From CAZNLH01 sp964573995 (GTDB lineage: Bacteria; Gemmatimonadota; CAZMKB01; CAZNLH01), in the NCBI GenBank assembly GCA_964573995.1, contig CAZNLH010000036.1, positions 1-22,671 on the forward strand: a DNA stretch of 22,671 nucleotides. Reading direction: 5' to 3'. Positions 14,375 to 21,586 of the stretch are shown here, piece after piece. The position numbers were made by a program, and so were the translations under genes. How positions within the stretch are numbered: position 1 is the first letter of the stretch; each line of letters begins with the position of its first letter. The notes under the pieces were generated by a model. It had not been told where the DNA came from. It ran no database searches and was given only the letters and a program-made list of their open reading frames with translations.

Positions 14375-15991
14375 ATGGAGTTGAAATGGAGAGAAGAGGG
14401 CGGTTTTGCCTTGATCACAATGTTGATCTTTTCCGTCTTTCTCACTATGATCGGCCTCTCGATGGTAGTGCTGTCAACGACCGACACAATGATCTCACAC
14501 AACAACAGGCTCAAGAGCCAGGCCTTTTACGTGGCAGAGGCGGGACTTGAGAAGCAGATCTCGGACCTCAGGGACCTCTCATCAGACGGGAATATACCCA
14601 CCCAGGAGGAACTCCTCTCCATCTCGCAGGTCCCCCCTGAATTCGATGGATACACGTTCACGGATTACGGGGTGGAGCGCGACGGTGATGCCTACCTGAC
14701 GACGATCACTGTCGGGCCTTACGCGGGGCTCTATGCCGTTGTTCAGCCCTACTCAATGTCGTCGAGCGTAGTCGGGCCCAACAATTCCTCGGTCAGCATG
14801 GCGCGATCCTCCGAGCACCACCTCATTCCCGTCTTCCAGTTCGGTGTCTTTTACGACCATGACCTCGAGATCCTCCCGGGCCCATCCATGACCTTCAATG
14901 GACGTGTTCATACGAACTCGGATCTTTACGTGGGAGCCAATAATGACCTCTACTTCGACAGTTTTGTAACTTCCGCGGGAAGCATCTACAATGAGCGGAA
15001 GGATCAGCCGATCACTCCACCGGGGGACGTATGGTTCCGCGACGACCAGGGAGAGTACCAGAGGATGACGTTTGACAGCCGCTACGAGAACTGGGAGGAG
15101 GGGGCCCTGATCAGGTGGGGGGGCAGGGTGCAGGACCAGGCACACGGAATCGTGCCTATCGGCCTGCCTCTGCCGTCCGGGATAGATCCAATCGAGATAA
15201 TCGAGAGGGGAGAGGCCGGAGATTCGCAGGTGCTCCGAGATGCCCGGTACTATTACAAGGCCGACCTGAAGATCATCGATGGTGTGGCTACGGACGGGAA
15301 TGACATGCCTGTGGACCTGGACAGTGGTATAATGAGCACCCATACGTTCTATAATTTTAGGGAAGGGAAGTGGATAACCGCCACCCAACTCGACATAGGA
15401 CAACTTATGCAGGCCGGGCAGGCACCTGCAAACGGCATTATCTATATTTCATCGTCGGAGACGGTCTTAGGCGCCAAGGACGCGGCGATTCGTCTGGTAA
15501 ACGGTGGGCGACTACCGGCGGGCGGCCTGACCGTGGCAACTGACAATCCCCTTTATATCCAGGGGGATTACAATGTGATAAACCCGCAGCCCGCGAGCGT
15601 GTTGACGGATGCCATCAATATCCTTTCCAACTCGTGGGACGACGAAAAGAGTGACCACCCTCTCAACGAGCGTCTTGCTTCCCCCACTTCCATCAGGGTG
15701 GCGGTGATGGCCGGCAATACGGAGACTACTCCCGGCCATTACAACGGTGGGCTTGAGAACTTCCTCCGGTTCCTTGAGAAATGGTCCGGGCAGACCCTTA
15801 CCTACGTGGGCTCTCTCGTCTGCATGTGGTACAGTGAATGGGCTACCGGAGCGTGGTATTACGGCCACAACAGTTATACCGCGCCGATACGAGCGTGGAG
15901 TTTTGACACCAACTTCTACGATCCTGACCAGTTGCCGCCGGGTACACCAAATATACTGAACTTTGAACCTGGGGAATGGATCTACCAGTAG
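14375..15991 (+). CDS. PilX-like pilus assembly protein with large exported C-terminal domain
   Basis: An AGGGGGG run lies 5 bases before ATG 14375. The N-terminus is MELKWREEGG followed by FALITMLIFSVFLTMIGLSMV, a type III/IV prepilin-like helix that lacks Glu at +5, as PilX and GspK proteins often do. The sequence then reads RLKSQAFYVAEAGLEKQI, the PilX N-terminal signature. The remaining 450 residues are far longer than PilX (about 170-200). They contain a region with TFNGRVHTNSDLYVGANNDL, found in large pilus-like proteins of many phyla, but I do not recognise a named domain with confidence. It may do the job of a PilX plus a tip adhesin, since no PilY1 gene is present. It closes the pilin cluster. 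The hairpin downstream belongs to the opposite strand. Confidence 0.82.
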   Translation: MELKWREEGGFALITMLIFSVFLTMIGLSMVVLSTTDTMISHNNRLKSQAFYVAEAGLEKQISDLRDLSSDGNIPTQEELLSISQVPPEFDGYTFTDYGVERDGDAYLTTITVGPYAGLYAVVQPYSMSSSVVGPNNSSVSMARSSEHHLIPVFQFGVFYDHDLEILPGPSMTFNGRVHTNSDLYVGANNDLYFDSFVTSAGSIYNERKDQPITPPGDVWFRDDQGEYQRMTFDSRYENWEEGALIRWGGRVQDQAHGIVPIGLPLPSGIDPIEIIERGEAGDSQVLRDARYYYKADLKIIDGVATDGNDMPVDLDSGIMSTHTFYNFREGKWITATQLDIGQLMQAGQAPANGIIYISSSETVLGAKDAAIRLVNGGRLPAGGLTVATDNPLYIQGDYNVINPQPASVLTDAINILSNSWDDEKSDHPLNERLASPTSIRVAVMAGNTETTPGHYNGGLENFLRFLEKWSGQTLTYVGSLVCMWYSEWATGAWYYGHNSYTAPIRAWSFDTNFYDPDQLPPGTPNILNFEPGEWIYQ

Positions 15992-16030
15992 CGGGATGCC
16001 GGGGTGGGAGGGGGAAGGCCCCAGGTAATG

Positions 16031-16065
16031 AAAAAAGACTGCCGGGTCGGTAATGGACCCGGCAG
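16031..16065 (-). terminator. Intrinsic terminator of the cold-shock genes
   Basis: On the minus strand a perfect 10-bp stem (CTGCCGGGTC with GACCCGGCAG, 16039-16048 and 16056-16065, 7-base loop) is followed by TCTTTTTT. It begins 17 bases after the stop of the second cold-shock gene. The plus strand has no T tract after the stem, so it does not end the pilin transcript. Confidence 0.9.
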
Positions 16066-16081
16066 CCGTGTCAAAAGGTTC

Positions 16082-16282
16082 CTAAACCAGCCGGACGTTG
16101 ACGGCGCTCAATCCCTTCGGCGTATTTTCGACTTCGAATTCCACGTCCTGTTCTTCATTCAGGGAGTCGAATTCAGCATCCACAAGGTTGCTGCGGTGAA
16201 AGAAAATCTCTCGTCCATCTGTTTCCCTTATAAAGCCGAACCCGCGATCACGGATTAGTTTCTTGATCTTTCCAGTGTGCAT
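16082..16282 (-). CDS. Cold-shock domain protein, second copy
   Basis: The 66-residue OB-fold nucleic-acid chaperone has RNP1-like RGFGFI and RNP2-like IFFHR motifs, and ends AVNVRLV. The start at 16282 has AGGAG 7 bases upstream. The longer frame to 16354 would add 24 residues that no cold-shock protein carries and would run into the first copy. It differs clearly from the neighbouring copy (acidic EFEVEN loop, MHTGKIKKL start), so it is an old duplicate rather than a recent one. The pair lies 68 bases apart on one transcript, which ends at the 16031-16065 terminator. Confidence 0.95.
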   Translation of the reverse strand: MHTGKIKKLIRDRGFGFIRETDGREIFFHRSNLVDAEFDSLNEEQDVEFEVENTPKGLSAVNVRLV

Positions 16283-16350
16283 TCTGTTGCTCCTCTCGAA
16301 GTTGAGTGCGCAGGTCCTCGGCGAATGCCGGACCCCTTGCTTGCTGTGGT

Positions 16351-16551
16351 TCATACCTTTACGACATTCGCGGCCTGTTCGCCTTTGGGACCGATACGGA
16401 CATCGAACTCAACTTCCTGTCCTTCTTCCAGTGTCCTGAACCCGTCGCCCTGAATGGCATTGTAGTGCACGAAAACATCGTTGCCTGAATCGAGCGTGAT
16501 GAAACCGTAGCCTTTCTGGCTGTTGAACCATTTGACCTTACCCCTTGCCAC
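16351..16551 (-). CDS. CspA-family cold-shock protein, first copy
   Basis: The 66-residue protein is near-canonical: GKVKWFNSQKGYGFI (RNP1) and DVFVHYNAI (RNP2), ending AANVVKV. The start codon is GTG at 16551, with AAGGAGG 10 bases upstream (16568-16562). The gene has a strong promoter about 120 bases upstream and a long leader, as in cspA of enterobacteria, where the leader acts as a temperature-sensing RNA. It acts as an RNA chaperone in the cytoplasm. It is not possible to say whether expression is cold-induced. Confidence 0.96.
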   Translation of the reverse strand: MARGKVKWFNSQKGYGFITLDSGNDVFVHYNAIQGDGFRTLEEGQEVEFDVRIGPKGEQAANVVKV

Positions 16552-16670
16552 GACGAATGCGCCTCCTTTCCCGGCGGATGAATGTCAATGAGGCTTCCAA
16601 TAAAAAAATCCGCGAAGCGAGTTCCTCTCTACCTTGCGGTTCAAGATTGATGCTCACTCATTGACGACGA
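16552..16670 (-). promoter_or_regulatory. Long 5' leader of the cold-shock transcript
   Basis: The predicted leader is about 119 bases, similar in length to cspA leaders known to refold with temperature. It contains a weak CGC-TTC-GCG hairpin (16619-16611) followed closely by seven T residues (16608-16602). This resembles an attenuator, but the stem is only 3 bp, so the call is tentative. Confidence 0.35.
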
Positions 16671-16676
16671 ACCAAG

Positions 16677-16705
16677 AATATATGATATATTGGGTTTTTT
16701 GTCAA
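16677..16705 (-). promoter_or_regulatory. Promoter of the cold-shock genes, with palindrome on the -10
   Basis: On the minus strand TTGACA (16705-16700), a 17-base spacer and TATATT (16682-16677, 5 of 6) give a nearly ideal sigma70 promoter. Transcription would start near 16670. The -10 lies inside a perfect 15-base palindrome, AATATATGATATATT (16677-16691), which could be an operator or simply an AT-rich melting site. Confidence 0.8.
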
Positions 16706-16779
16706 TAATATTTTTCAATTACGCGCGCTCAAAGAGACCCACTTGCAGTGTATGTATCGAGAAATCGTGGAGGTAATAC

Positions 16780-17589
16780 TCAAGCCAGCGGCCTGATCCA
16801 TCGCAACATTGCCTTGTATATCCCCATGTTGTTCGCCGTGATGAGCGGGTGCGTGAGACCACTGTAATCTGTACAGGGCTTGAGCGGGAAGAACGGCTCT
16901 GAGAACGGATAGTCTATGATATGTCCCGCCTCCTCGATTATAAGAGAAGCGGCTGCAATATCCCATATCTTTGGCCTGTGCTCCATACCACAGGCTGCAG
17001 TCCCCTCAGCAACCGCGATCAGGTTGTATGCGGCGGAGCCCAGTATCCTGAGTTTTAGGGGGATGGTTAGTGAATAATTTTTCAATGTATGTGTGCAGGT
17101 CACAAAGACCTGTGTCTCCATCTGCCCGAGCAGGTGCCCGGGGCCGATCGGATTCTCGTTGAGGAACGCCCCTTTCCCCTTGATAGCGCGGTAGATGCGG
17201 TGCAGGGCCGGGAAGGCCACGGCCCCGAGGCGTATCTCCCCCTTGATGTAGAGCGCTATTGAAATACACCACAGCGGGATTCCCCTGGCAAAGTTGGTGG
17301 TGCCGTCCAGCGGATCGACGATCCAGACACAGGGACCGTCAGGGGCAACGGTGTCTCCCTCCTCTGTCAGGAGACCGTGCTCTGGAAAACGTTCGCTTAT
17401 GCGGCGGGTAATCAGGTCATTCGACTCGATATCCGCTTCCGTAAGGAGGCTTCCATCGCCCTTCTTCCTGCCGCGTGTCCCTTCCTTCCCGTGGAAATTT
17501 TCGAGTAGTCGTTCCCCCGTTTCCCCGATCAGGTCAAGGACGAAGCGAAGTGTCTCCCCCTCATTTATTGCCGGTTGGTCGCAGTTCAT
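16780..17589 (-). CDS. Inositol-monophosphatase-family phosphatase (SuhB/IMPase-like)
   Basis: The 269-residue cytoplasmic enzyme has the family's metal sites: TEAD near 50-53, LLTEEG with E76, and WIVDPLDGTTNF with D92 and D95. The second motif KIWDIAAA has D210. It would hydrolyse inositol 1-phosphate or a related sugar or nucleotide phosphate in a Mg-dependent way. The family also contains histidinol-phosphate and 3'-phosphoadenosine 5'-phosphate phosphatases, so the substrate is not settled by sequence. The third position of the second motif is Ala where many members have Gly (WDxAAG). The ATG at 17589 has no good Shine-Dalgarno site. The gene is transcribed alone, upstream of the cold-shock promoter on the same strand, with no terminator visible between them. 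Confidence 0.93.
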   Translation of the reverse strand: MNCDQPAINEGETLRFVLDLIGETGERLLENFHGKEGTRGRKKGDGSLLTEADIESNDLITRRISERFPEHGLLTEEGDTVAPDGPCVWIVDPLDGTTNFARGIPLWCISIALYIKGEIRLGAVAFPALHRIYRAIKGKGAFLNENPIGPGHLLGQMETQVFVTCTHTLKNYSLTIPLKLRILGSAAYNLIAVAEGTAACGMEHRPKIWDIAAASLIIEEAGHIIDYPFSEPFFPLKPCTDYSGLTHPLITANNMGIYKAMLRWIRPLA

Positions 17590-17603
17590 AACGATACGGA
17601 CCT

Positions 17604-17631
17604 AATGTAGCGCGATTATTCTCCCTGTCAA
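17604..17631 (-). promoter_or_regulatory. Promoter of the IMPase gene predicting a very short leader
   Basis: On the minus strand TTGACA (17631-17626), a 16-base spacer and TACATT (17609-17604, 4 of 6) are in register. The expected start, about 7 bases downstream, leaves roughly 8 bases before the ATG at 17589. That is too short for a normal Shine-Dalgarno site, and none is seen. Confidence 0.6.
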
Positions 17632-18070
17632 GGAGGTTGGGCTTGTGGAGTTTTCCTATCTTACATCGACAGGAGACCCCTTGCCTTGATACCACTTGTC
17701 AATTCAAGAGTCACCTTGTAATTGGACGAGATAACCATTTCAAGCTAAAAAGTCGGGGAAACTCCAGGATTGGGGTTGTTTAGGCATCCCGGTCAAAAAT
17801 CCTTGCCATATTGAGGGGGATGCTGTTAATTTCTTATCAGCCGTTTCTTCTGTTTGCCCGGCGATGGTTGTATGCGTAATTCGATGGTACAACGACCGAT
17901 CAGATAATGAAACCGCTTTTTTTCATGCCCGATTCGGCAGTGGGGGGTTGTTTTCTCCCTCCGTGTAGTCGTCTATCCAGGACATCGTTCTTGGGGTGGA
18001 CATTCCGGGCCCGGCCTGCGGTGTAATCCATTGTTGGGATGAACCGCGTACCTGATGGGAAGGTGAAAAA
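17632..18070. other. Gene-poor gap
   Basis: No convincing gene, RNA gene or repeat is seen. The stretch holds many stop codons in all frames, a small inverted repeat ATGAAA/TTTCAT (17907-17926) and a GATAAT that could serve as -10 for the small downstream gene (17903-17908), but no matching -35. An undetected small RNA cannot be excluded. Confidence 0.4.
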
Positions 18071-18385
18071 TTGAAGGCGAAGATCAAGAGATTTGTTACC
18101 TGTGCCCTTCCGGTCTCAAGCAAGCGTCGCGGCAGGTGCATAAACTGCGGCGCTTGCTGCCAGTTGCCCAGGCCGTGCCTGTTCCTGCGGCGGCGCCTGA
18201 ATGGAAGGAGTTTTTGCGCGATTTATTCCATAAGGCCTGTGAGTTGCAGAAAATATCCGAGGACTCCATCGGAGTTCCTCACCGCCGACACATGTGGTTT
18301 TAGGTTCGAGGAAGAAGCAGCCTACAACCGCCCTTTATCCTCGCGGAGAGACCATAAGAGGTTGGTTGACAGACAGGCCCGTTGA
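18071..18385 (+). CDS. CxxCxxCC (YkgJ-like) putative metal-cluster protein
   Basis: The 104-residue product contains CINCGACC (Cys23, 26, 29, 30), then PC36, a CAIYSIRPVSCRKYP block (Cys49, Cys59) and C75. This is the pattern of the YkgJ/CxxCxxCC family, thought to bind zinc or an iron-sulfur cluster through conserved Cys. The function of the family is unknown. The start is TTG at 18071, and GAAGGTGA a few bases upstream serves as the ribosome site. The N-terminus is basic and the C-terminus charged, and the chain is close to the short end of the family. The gene stands alone on the plus strand and converges on the membrane-protein gene. Confidence 0.75.
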   Translation: MKAKIKRFVTCALPVSSKRRGRCINCGACCQLPRPCLFLRRRLNGRSFCAIYSIRPVSCRKYPRTPSEFLTADTCGFRFEEEAAYNRPLSSRRDHKRLVDRQAR

Positions 18386-18424
18386 ACCTTATTAACTTGT
18401 CTCATTGAACGTTCCGCCTTTTTA

Positions 18425-18440
18425 ATGAGGCAGGCCTCAT
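18425..18440. other. Dyad symmetry between convergent genes
   Basis: ATGAGGC-AG-GCCTCAT is a near-perfect palindrome between the stops at 18385 and 18462. Neither strand has a T tract directly after it, so a conventional intrinsic terminator is not supported. It may still help end transcription from either side. Confidence 0.35.
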
Positions 18441-18461
18441 CCTTGGCCCTTCTTGTGACCC

Positions 18462-19346
18462 CTACTCCCTCCTGTCTCCCGCCCTGGAGTAAAAGACCAT
18501 CTGGCACGAATACTCCGAGACCCTGATGAATATCCGGCCGAGCATGAATACCTCCTGGAAGACGAAGAGGGAGATTATCCCCGCAATGTTGTCCTGGGGG
18601 ACGAGTCTGTAGACGGCGAGGTACGAGACGATTACGATCCCTGAGAGGAGGAGGAGTGTCGCGTAGATTGACAAGGTCGCACGTAAGTGACTGAAACAGA
18701 ACCTCATCGCTCCAATAATAGAGAGGAGGATCGAGGGAAATCCATCCATGACCTTTTTGATCCTGGCATAATCGAAGATCATGTTGAAAAACAGGCCCAG
18801 GAGGATCGTCAAAAGCGTCAGCCCCACACCGACGGCGAATTCGAGTTGTGGGTAGGGGGAGTCCTCGATCAGGTCGAAGAGCGCCTTCCATGTCTTGATC
18901 ATCAAGAGCCAGTACATTGAGAGATATACGATGATCGAGATGATAGTCAGCCGGATGAAGGGCAAGAGATGCCGGGCCATACCAGGGAAGAACCGATATG
19001 GTTTGCCGCCTCTGCTGACCGGGACAAACGTCTCGATGATCCCCCCGGACAAGGCGGACCAGGTAAAGACATATACTATGGTTACAGGCAGGATGAAGTC
19101 CCCCATGGTCTTCATGAAATCCGGGTGATTGTAGTTGAATTCGGCCAGCCATGCGTAATTGAAACCCTTAAGCAGTTCTCCGCCCATCAGGCTACGGCCG
19201 AGTTCGCTCATGATCTCACGGTAAAACGGGACAGTGAGGAGAAACGCGAACAGGAGGTTTACCAGGAGGAGGAAGAGCGATAGGCGGATGTGACCGCCGG
19301 CTTGGCGGAGTCCTTCTGTCAGGGATGAAGTGACCATTTTCGTCAT
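18462..19346 (-). CDS. Six-helix membrane protein of unknown function
   Basis: The start ATG at 19346 overlaps the peptidase stop (ATGA), which fixes it. The longer frame to 19640 is an artefact over the peptidase gene. The 294-residue protein has about six membrane segments at 22-42, 84-108, 127-150, 169-191, 223-246 and 252-272. It carries basic cytoplasmic-type loops (SRGGKPYRFF, FDYARIKKVMDG) and ends in a short hydrophilic tail. I see no catalytic motif and do not recognise the family. Translational coupling to the M1 peptidase suggests that the two work together, for example as a partner in envelope proteolysis or as a stress-related membrane protein. It is the last gene of its operon. 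Confidence 0.85.
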   Translation of the reverse strand: MTKMVTSSLTEGLRQAGGHIRLSLFLLLVNLLFAFLLTVPFYREIMSELGRSLMGGELLKGFNYAWLAEFNYNHPDFMKTMGDFILPVTIVYVFTWSALSGGIIETFVPVSRGGKPYRFFPGMARHLLPFIRLTIISIIVYLSMYWLLMIKTWKALFDLIEDSPYPQLEFAVGVGLTLLTILLGLFFNMIFDYARIKKVMDGFPSILLSIIGAMRFCFSHLRATLSIYATLLLLSGIVIVSYLAVYRLVPQDNIAGIISLFVFQEVFMLGRIFIRVSEYSCQMVFYSRAGDRRE

Positions 19347-21586
19347 CCGTACAGGCTCGCTACGTGTAAGAGGTTCTGCATCCAGAGGAGCCACCTCGAG
19401 GACCATCGCAACACGGGACCATGGGCCGGTTCGAACCGCCGGCTGTTGTTGCTGCGGTTGACGTCGAGGAGGATCTGGTGCAGTGGATCCACCTCGGCGT
19501 ATTCGATCCCCGATGTCTTGATGTACTTGTACTTCTTCCACCGCCTCTCTCCATCCCAATGTTCCGTAACCACCTCGCCGTCCTCGAATTTGACGAGCAG
19601 ATCTACAGGCTGCACGAACTCGCCGAGGCGCCGCAGCCACACCTCGCTCTTGATCATTGGGGAGCCCTCTTCCGTGAGGACGTGTTTTTCCCTGTCGTCT
19701 TCTACTTTGACCTCTTTTCTCCCCTCCGGGGTATCGTACATCCCGGCCTTGACCTTCAGGGTGTCGGACGTCACCCGGTCGACCGAATAGTCGAGGATCA
19801 GGCTCTCATCGAGTGCCTGCTCAAGGAATCTTCCCATGTCCCGCCCGGAGACATCCCTTACAACGCGGATGAAGTCGGCGGTCTTCGGGTGGCGGTACCG
19901 GAACAGCCGTGAGTAGGTCCGCATCACCCTTGCCATGGTGGGCGCGCCGAGGAGGTCCTCTAATGTCTTTAGTGTCAGCGCCGGCCGGGAGTAGGAATTG
20001 ATCCAGTAACTATCATCATTGTAGAAGGACCATGAATTCTCGTGCAGGCGATCGAGTTTGGGTCCGCCGAGGTAGGCCCGTTTCTGCCCTTCGAAAGGCG
20101 CGATGGGGATCCCTTCGAGGTAGATACCTATGAGCGGGAAGGTTATTCTGCCAAAGGTATCCGTGTGGGTGTCCAGGTCCAGCCAGTCCGTCCCCTGAAA
20201 GGGGATCCCCTCCCTTCCTCCGAGCCGCCTGTAGGCGTAATTGTCCCCGTACGCGCGGCCGAGGACCTTCTCAGTGGAGTAGGTATTGAAACCTTCATCG
20301 AGCCATGGATCTTCGAATTCGTTGTTTGCGACCAGTCCGTACCAGTATTGATGGCCGAATTCATGGACTATCACCCCTTCAGGGCTCAGGCGCCTCGAGG
20401 GGGCGATCCATGACGTGCCCGCCCCTATCATCGTCGGATATTCCATGCCGCCGGCGTCCTCAGCCCCCCTCGGCGGATCGAAGACCGTGATGGTATGATA
20501 TGGGTAGGGGCCGTACCAGAGCCCAAAATACTTGATGGCCCGCCGCAGGGCAGTGAAGTGCCTTTCGACCTGGTTCAGGTGATCGGGTTGCATCAGGAGG
20601 ATCATGCGAATGTCATTGAGCATTACCTGGGAAGGCCTGAGGGAGAAGAGCGTAGCGAGGGACTCGACCTCCGCCCGAGAGATTTCATCCTTCGCGATGA
20701 AATCCCGCTCGAAGACGACGTAATCCGGTGAGGCGGTCCACGCGAAATCGTGGATGTCCTCCTGGTGATAGTGGTATGTAGTCGTGCTGTCCGGATTTTT
20801 TTCTTCGCCGATGCGCTCGCCGGTCGCCCCGACAACGAAGCGGTCAGGGACGGTGATCCGGACGTCATAGGTGCCGAAATCGGAGAAGAACTCGCTGTGG
20901 GCGTGGTACTGGTGACAGTTCCATCCCCCATCGGGCCCCTGGAAGACACCGATCTTGGGAAACCACTGGGCGGCCATGAAGAAGTCGCGACGGTAGCCAG
21001 ACCTTGCAAAGACCTGGTGCAGGTGCGATCTGAATACAATCCTCAACTTGATGGAATCGGAGGGACTCACCGGCTCGGGCAACACTACCCTCATCACCGT
21101 GCGATCGTCCGAGTTGTCGTCGTCCGGGTGCATGTACTCGATGGTGGGAGATAAGTCTGCTCCACCGATGACCCTGATAGAGTCCACGTCGATCCATCCC
21201 CACTTGCCGGATTTCATTCTCCCGCGGCGGTGGCGTCCCCCCGACTCGGTGAGGAAGGTGCTCTTTTCGTTCTTGAAGGCGTTGAGATACAGGTGGAACC
21301 AAAGTTCTGAGGTCGCTTCACCAGCCCGGTTTATCCAGGTCAAGGTCTCTGCCCCGGAGATCTCCTTTTCTTCGGGGTGGAGGCTCACTGCCATACTGTA
21401 ACTTGCCGTTCTCTGTGCGCTGCCGGCATCGAGGGGAGAATATAGCGACAAGAGGATAACGGGAAAGATGACAATCGCTCGGTCGAGTCCCTCCAAGATC
21501 GCGTGGAACATCTCAATCATCGGGCGTGACACCAACCGATGCAGGGAAGATCGGGCGAGACGGGGGAGACTGCCCTCCTGTATCAA
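19343..21586 (-). CDS. M1-family metallopeptidase, probably exported
   Basis: The M1 zinc site is HEFGH (H408, E409, H412) with the third ligand E431 in WLDEGF, exactly 18 residues apart. The GxMEN substrate motif appears as GGMEYP (379-384), a variant seen in bacterial relatives. The 747-residue chain matches the length of M1 aminopeptidases that have a C-terminal helical domain. The N-terminal hydrophobic segment at about 37-52 looks like a signal peptide, which suits a periplasmic enzyme. The start is uncertain. TTG 21586 overlaps the preceding stop (TTGA) and is listed here. ATG 21520 and ATG 21511 are alternatives. None has a good Shine-Dalgarno site. The following membrane protein overlaps its stop, so the two are coupled. 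Confidence 0.92.
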   Translation of the reverse strand: MIQEGSLPRLARSSLHRLVSRPMIEMFHAILEGLDRAIVIFPVILLSLYSPLDAGSAQRTASYSMAVSLHPEEKEISGAETLTWINRAGEATSELWFHLYLNAFKNEKSTFLTESGGRHRRGRMKSGKWGWIDVDSIRVIGGADLSPTIEYMHPDDDNSDDRTVMRVVLPEPVSPSDSIKLRIVFRSHLHQVFARSGYRRDFFMAAQWFPKIGVFQGPDGGWNCHQYHAHSEFFSDFGTYDVRITVPDRFVVGATGERIGEEKNPDSTTTYHYHQEDIHDFAWTASPDYVVFERDFIAKDEISRAEVESLATLFSLRPSQVMLNDIRMILLMQPDHLNQVERHFTALRRAIKYFGLWYGPYPYHTITVFDPPRGAEDAGGMEYPTMIGAGTSWIAPSRRLSPEGVIVHEFGHQYWYGLVANNEFEDPWLDEGFNTYSTEKVLGRAYGDNYAYRRLGGREGIPFQGTDWLDLDTHTDTFGRITFPLIGIYLEGIPIAPFEGQKRAYLGGPKLDRLHENSWSFYNDDSYWINSYSRPALTLKTLEDLLGAPTMARVMRTYSRLFRYRHPKTADFIRVVRDVSGRDMGRFLEQALDESLILDYSVDRVTSDTLKVKAGMYDTPEGRKEVKVEDDREKHVLTEEGSPMIKSEVWLRRLGEFVQPVDLLVKFEDGEVVTEHWDGERRWKKYKYIKTSGIEYAEVDPLHQILLDVNRSNNSRRFEPAHGPVLRWSSRWLLWMQNLLHVASLYG

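Noticed and set aside
16283..16354. N-terminal extension of the second cold-shock gene
   Set aside because: It would add 24 residues foreign to the family and overlap the first cold-shock gene, and a good Shine-Dalgarno site supports the start at 16282.
18425..18440. Palindrome read as an intrinsic terminator
   Set aside because: No T tract follows the stem on either strand. It is kept only as a dyad of unknown use.
18322..19152. 276-codon minus-strand frame over the membrane-protein gene
   Set aside because: It lies in another frame of a gene with clear membrane helices and a coupled start. Its product is Arg/Pro/Gln/Leu-rich shadow sequence without a domain.
19347..19640. N-terminal extension of the membrane-protein gene
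   Set aside because: The 98 extra residues overlap the M1 peptidase coding sequence and are Arg/Gln/Pro-rich shadow sequence. ATG 19346 overlaps the peptidase stop as ATGA.
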